NCBI GenBank assembly: GCA_030600975.1
Contig: JAUVUL010000123.1
Location: 1-6,220, forward strand
From: Candidatus Aegiribacteria sp.
Lineage (GTDB): Bacteria > Fermentibacterota > Fermentibacteria > Fermentibacterales > JCC-6
Direction: 5' to 3'
DNA: 6,220 nt
The translations under genes were made by a program, and so were the position numbers. The notes under the pieces are model-generated. The model did no database searches. It was not told where the DNA came from and saw only the letters and a list, made by a program, of their open reading frames with translations. Shown here in pieces: positions 5,768 to 6,220 of the stretch (the first letter of the stretch is position 1; every line of letters begins with the position of its first letter).

Positions 5768-6220
5768 TCAAAGCTCCTGAACGGCTTCCCAGAGGAGCAT
5801 CATGGCAAGATCACCCTTTTCCTCACAGCAGAGATCATCACAGAGAAGAATAAATCCCAGTTCCCTTCCTTCCGGGGATATGGCTATTAACGCAAATGTT
5901 TTGTGATCTTCTCCCGAATCCACCCAGCCGTACAGGTCCCAGCCTTCTCCTATGGACGATGCCTGACCCTCTCCCATGTCGGGGTTATCCAATATTTCCA
6001 TCACTGCACGCATATTCATACCTGAATGGATAATCCGCAGCGCCTGTCCTACATTCTCTACCGTACTTGAAGATATGGTTTCGGGTGATTCAAGATTTCC
6101 CGTTCCGACTAAATGCGTATCATCCATACCGGCTTCAGCTATCCACGATGATACGACTTCGATCTCCTGCGAGTATCCAAATACAACGGTATCTACCGGC
6201 ATCATATCTATTGCATATGC
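5768..6220 (-). CDS. C-terminal part of a possible serine beta-lactamase/DD-peptidase-like protein; 5' end outside window
   Basis: The frame is open to the right window edge (reading Ala-Tyr-Ala-Ile-Asp before the Met-Met at 6205), so the ATG at 6205 is probably internal; 150 residues are visible. The pattern resembles the latter half of class A beta-lactamase-like or D-Ala-D-Ala carboxypeptidase proteins. There is a helix after a MPVDT segment where SDN would sit, then EAGMDDTHLVGTG, then a Ser/Thr-Val-Glu-Asn helix (compare the TTAxDLA region). Two beta strands (FALIAISPEGRELGFILL) and a closing helix (AMMLLWEAVQEL) follow. The expected KTG before those strands is not seen; YGWVDS occupies about that place. 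The Ser-x-x-Lys site would lie outside the window. If the fold is right, the visible part may be catalytically degenerate. The family call is tentative; that a protein is encoded here is much surer. There is no terminator after its stop, only the promoter of the next gene. Confidence 0.55.
   Translation of the reverse strand, partial: AYAIDMMPVDTVVFGYSQEIEVVSSWIAEAGMDDTHLVGTGNLESPETISSSTVENVGQALRIIHSGMNMRAVMEILDNPDMGEGQASSIGEGWDLYGWVDSGEDHKTFALIAISPEGRELGFILLCDDLCCEEKGDLAMMLLWEAVQEL

Noticed and set aside
5670..5771. Longer N-terminus for the beta-barrel protein
   Set aside because: It would start upstream of the perfect promoter and place 34 residues before a typical signal peptide.
1..6220. 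CRISPR array, tRNA, rRNA, insertion sequence or phage features
   Set aside because: No spaced repeat series, cloverleaf-like sequence, transposase motif or terminal inverted repeats were seen on either strand.

Overview
The window is ordinary bacterial chromosome, densely packed, with a moderate GC content (close to half by eye). The organism is a diderm (Gram-negative type) bacterium: there is a Wza-type outer-membrane polysaccharide exporter, a Wzz/GumC-type copolymerase, and a small secreted beta-barrel protein ending in phenylalanine. The lineage cannot be named from the sequence. The gene mix and protein style would fit an FCB-group or related uncultured candidate phylum, but that is only an impression.

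Layout. Left block, plus strand (3-1532): the last 100 residues of enolase (eno), then an FtsB/DivIC-type septum protein, then the ribosome-assembly GTPase RsgA. They are spaced 1 and 5 bases apart, with TTG and GTG starts for the second and third genes, so they look like the end of one housekeeping operon. Middle block, minus strand (1541-4933): argF (ornithine carbamoyltransferase), then an outer-membrane polysaccharide export protein, then a Wzz/GumC-like chain-length protein. They are spaced 11 and 1 bases apart and are probably cotranscribed. The two blocks converge with only 8 bases between stop codons and no visible terminator. Right block, minus strand (5028-6220): a monocistronic gene for a 199-residue secreted beta-barrel protein. 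It has a perfect consensus sigma-70 promoter, a strong ribosome binding site and a clear intrinsic terminator. Upstream of it lies the 3' part of a gene running off the window, whose product may be a serine beta-lactamase/DD-peptidase-like protein.

How the genes work together. The exporter and the copolymerase would form the trans-envelope part of a polysaccharide secretion machine. The glycosyltransferases, flippase and polymerase it needs are not in the window. Placing arginine biosynthesis (argF) first in that transcription unit is the most unusual arrangement here. The beta-barrel gene looks built for high, independent expression. No mobile element, CRISPR array, tRNA, rRNA or clear novel system is visible. 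No stretch longer than 300 bases lacks a gene: the two largest gaps (4934-5069 and 5670-5767) hold the regulatory signals described below.
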